Shown piece by piece: positions 62,592 through 64,000 of a DNA stretch of 64,000 bases. Below the pieces are notes generated by a model. That model saw only the letters and a list, made by a program, of their open reading frames with translations, did not search any database and was not told where the DNA came from. The translations under genes and the position numbers were made by a program. Source of the DNA: Arachis hypogaea (taxonomy: Eukaryota > Streptophyta > Magnoliopsida > Fabales > Fabaceae); the NCBI RefSeq assembly GCF_003086295.3, contig NC_092050.1:153642699-153706698 (forward strand). The letters are read 5' to 3'. Every line of letters begins with the position of its first letter. The stretch's first letter is position 1.

Positions 62592-64000
62592 AATTTAATA
62601 CATATTTAATGTACTAATATAACATAGCTTAATATTCCTGTTATAAAGTTTAGTTTATTCTTCAATTCTTTTGTTTACTTTCATTTCATACTTTTATCAT
62701 TCATATCAATTTTGTCCTAAATTTTGTTTAATTGTATTTTTCTTTCTCAAATCACTTATCGTATAATTTTTATATTATTATCTATTCTATTATATAAAAA
62801 GGGAGCTACTCAAACGAAGATATTAAAAATATTTTTTTATAAAAATATTTTATATAAAAATGTGATTTATTTATTTGATCACATTTTAAATAAAAACAAC
62901 ACTTTCAAAACATATAAAATCTAACCCTATAATTCATCATTTAAGGGTCAAAAAGAAAAATTTTCACATGAAGACAATTATAAAATCTTTGTTAGAGTAT
63001 CACTTATATAAAAATTGAGTTTCTACACTTAATGATGAAACTAACGTGGCATGCTTCTCAATTTATTATTTTTAACTCATTAAATACAAATTATTACGAT
63101 AAACTAACTATATTAACTAATTGATTTGATTAGATATTTAAATATTACATAATTTATTATAATTTATATTAATTTGATTTATTAGTATTTTCTAATTTAT
63201 TTCTTTTAATGTTCTGTTAGTATTTTTTAATTATTTATTTATTTATTAAATTAATAAATTTATTTATTAATTAATTTGATTAATTTATTAGTCATTAAAA
63301 TCATAAATCTATGAATAAAATAGGCAACTGGGATATTTTCAATTACTAATTAAATCAAATAAAATCAAATCATATATATTGAACTAAATTCAAATAATAT
63401 GAATTAAGGACTAAACTAAAATAAAATAATTTTTTACTTATTCAAATTAAATTCAATAAATACAAATTGATTTTATTAGATAATCATGCTCTTTTGGTCT
63501 ACTATATATATGTGGCCACACAAAATTATAAGAATCGTCGTTTTTATCGCTCTTGCTATTTCAACTCTTATTTTCTTCTTCTTTTTTTCTTTATGTAGAA
63601 TTTCTTTTATGTATAAATGTACTCAAAATGAGAAGGTACGAATGGGTGTTTCATTGATTGTTTGTTTGACGAATACTATAACCTGAAAATATCTCAATTT
63701 AAGCATTCTATCACTGTTGATGGAAGTTAAACTTGTAGTACTTCAAGGTGACCAGTGTATTTTTTATAGTATATAGAAGAATATTTATTAAAATGAACAT
63801 ACCCATTATAACGAATTTTATTTCTCAATTGTTAGATTTTTATGTCAGTCTTGTGAATTTTTGAAGGCACAAGACAATAAAATAGGTTGACTTTAGTATC
63901 ATTAGAAGCTAAATTTAATGGGCAAATCACCCATTTAAGCCAATAGGAGAGACAATTTTCGCCATTCAGCAAAAAAAAAAAAAATGAGACATGAATCAAC
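62592..64000. other. AT-rich intergenic DNA to window end
   Basis: No supported gene or intact element. Frames of 60-66 codons here are AT-rich chance ORFs. A TTTATTAATTAATTTG-type low-complexity stretch lies at 63120-63300. Confidence 0.55.

Overview
This is nuclear DNA from a flowering plant. The genes have GT-AG introns, chloroplast and mitochondrial targeting sequences and plant-specific families (PPR, FTR variable chain, plant-type sphingoid base kinase). The intergenic DNA is AT-rich and packed with plant transposons. Protein flavour and repeat content suggest a eudicot, probably a legume; a peanut-like (Arachis) genome is my guess and is not proven here.

Layout. Positions 1-22,200 are transposon territory. 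A large, very young LTR retrotransposon without coding capacity covers 1-8765 (its 5' LTR is cut by the window edge). It is followed by a CACTA-like region at 8780-15501. That region holds a tandem array of decayed telobox-Myb (TRB-like) gene pieces at about 9110-10937 and a nested, decayed hAT element (12152-15231, perfect 8-bp target duplication). AT-rich repeats and a small 405-bp MITE follow. Positions 22,900-37,320 form the first gene block: LCBK1 (sphingoid long-chain base kinase, +, 8 coding exons), FTRV (ferredoxin-thioredoxin reductase variable chain, +, intronless) and DEG10 (mitochondrial-type Deg/HtrA serine protease, -, 8 exons). Positions 37,300-50,820 are a second transposon block: a CACTA MITE, a hAT nested inside a fold-back element, and a large inverted repeat made from two head-on fragments of one Ty1/copia family. 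One copia arm is split by a 3.6-kb Mutator-like element (MULE) carrying a zf-GRF/transmembrane ORF and a dead transposase fragment. Positions 50,900-62,600 form the second gene block: an unrecognised three-exon organelle-type membrane protein (+), a PPR protein (-), eIF3j (-, 6 coding exons), a BolA-like protein (-) and tRNA-Phe(GAA) (-). The remainder to 64,000 is AT-rich with nothing recognisable.

The host genes are ordinary housekeeping genes with no operon-like relationship. Several serve organelles: FTRV (light-driven thioredoxin reduction in plastids), DEG10 (mitochondrial protein quality control), the BolA protein (organellar Fe-S and redox biology) and probably the PPR protein (organellar RNA). 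All spliced gene models were assembled by hand, and each total coding length is divisible by three, which supports the junctions.

The most unusual observations are the telobox-Myb array; the roughly 1.8-kb-armed copia hairpin and the repeated stem-loop modules in its leader; and the nested insertions whose target duplications and empty sites can be read directly in this window.
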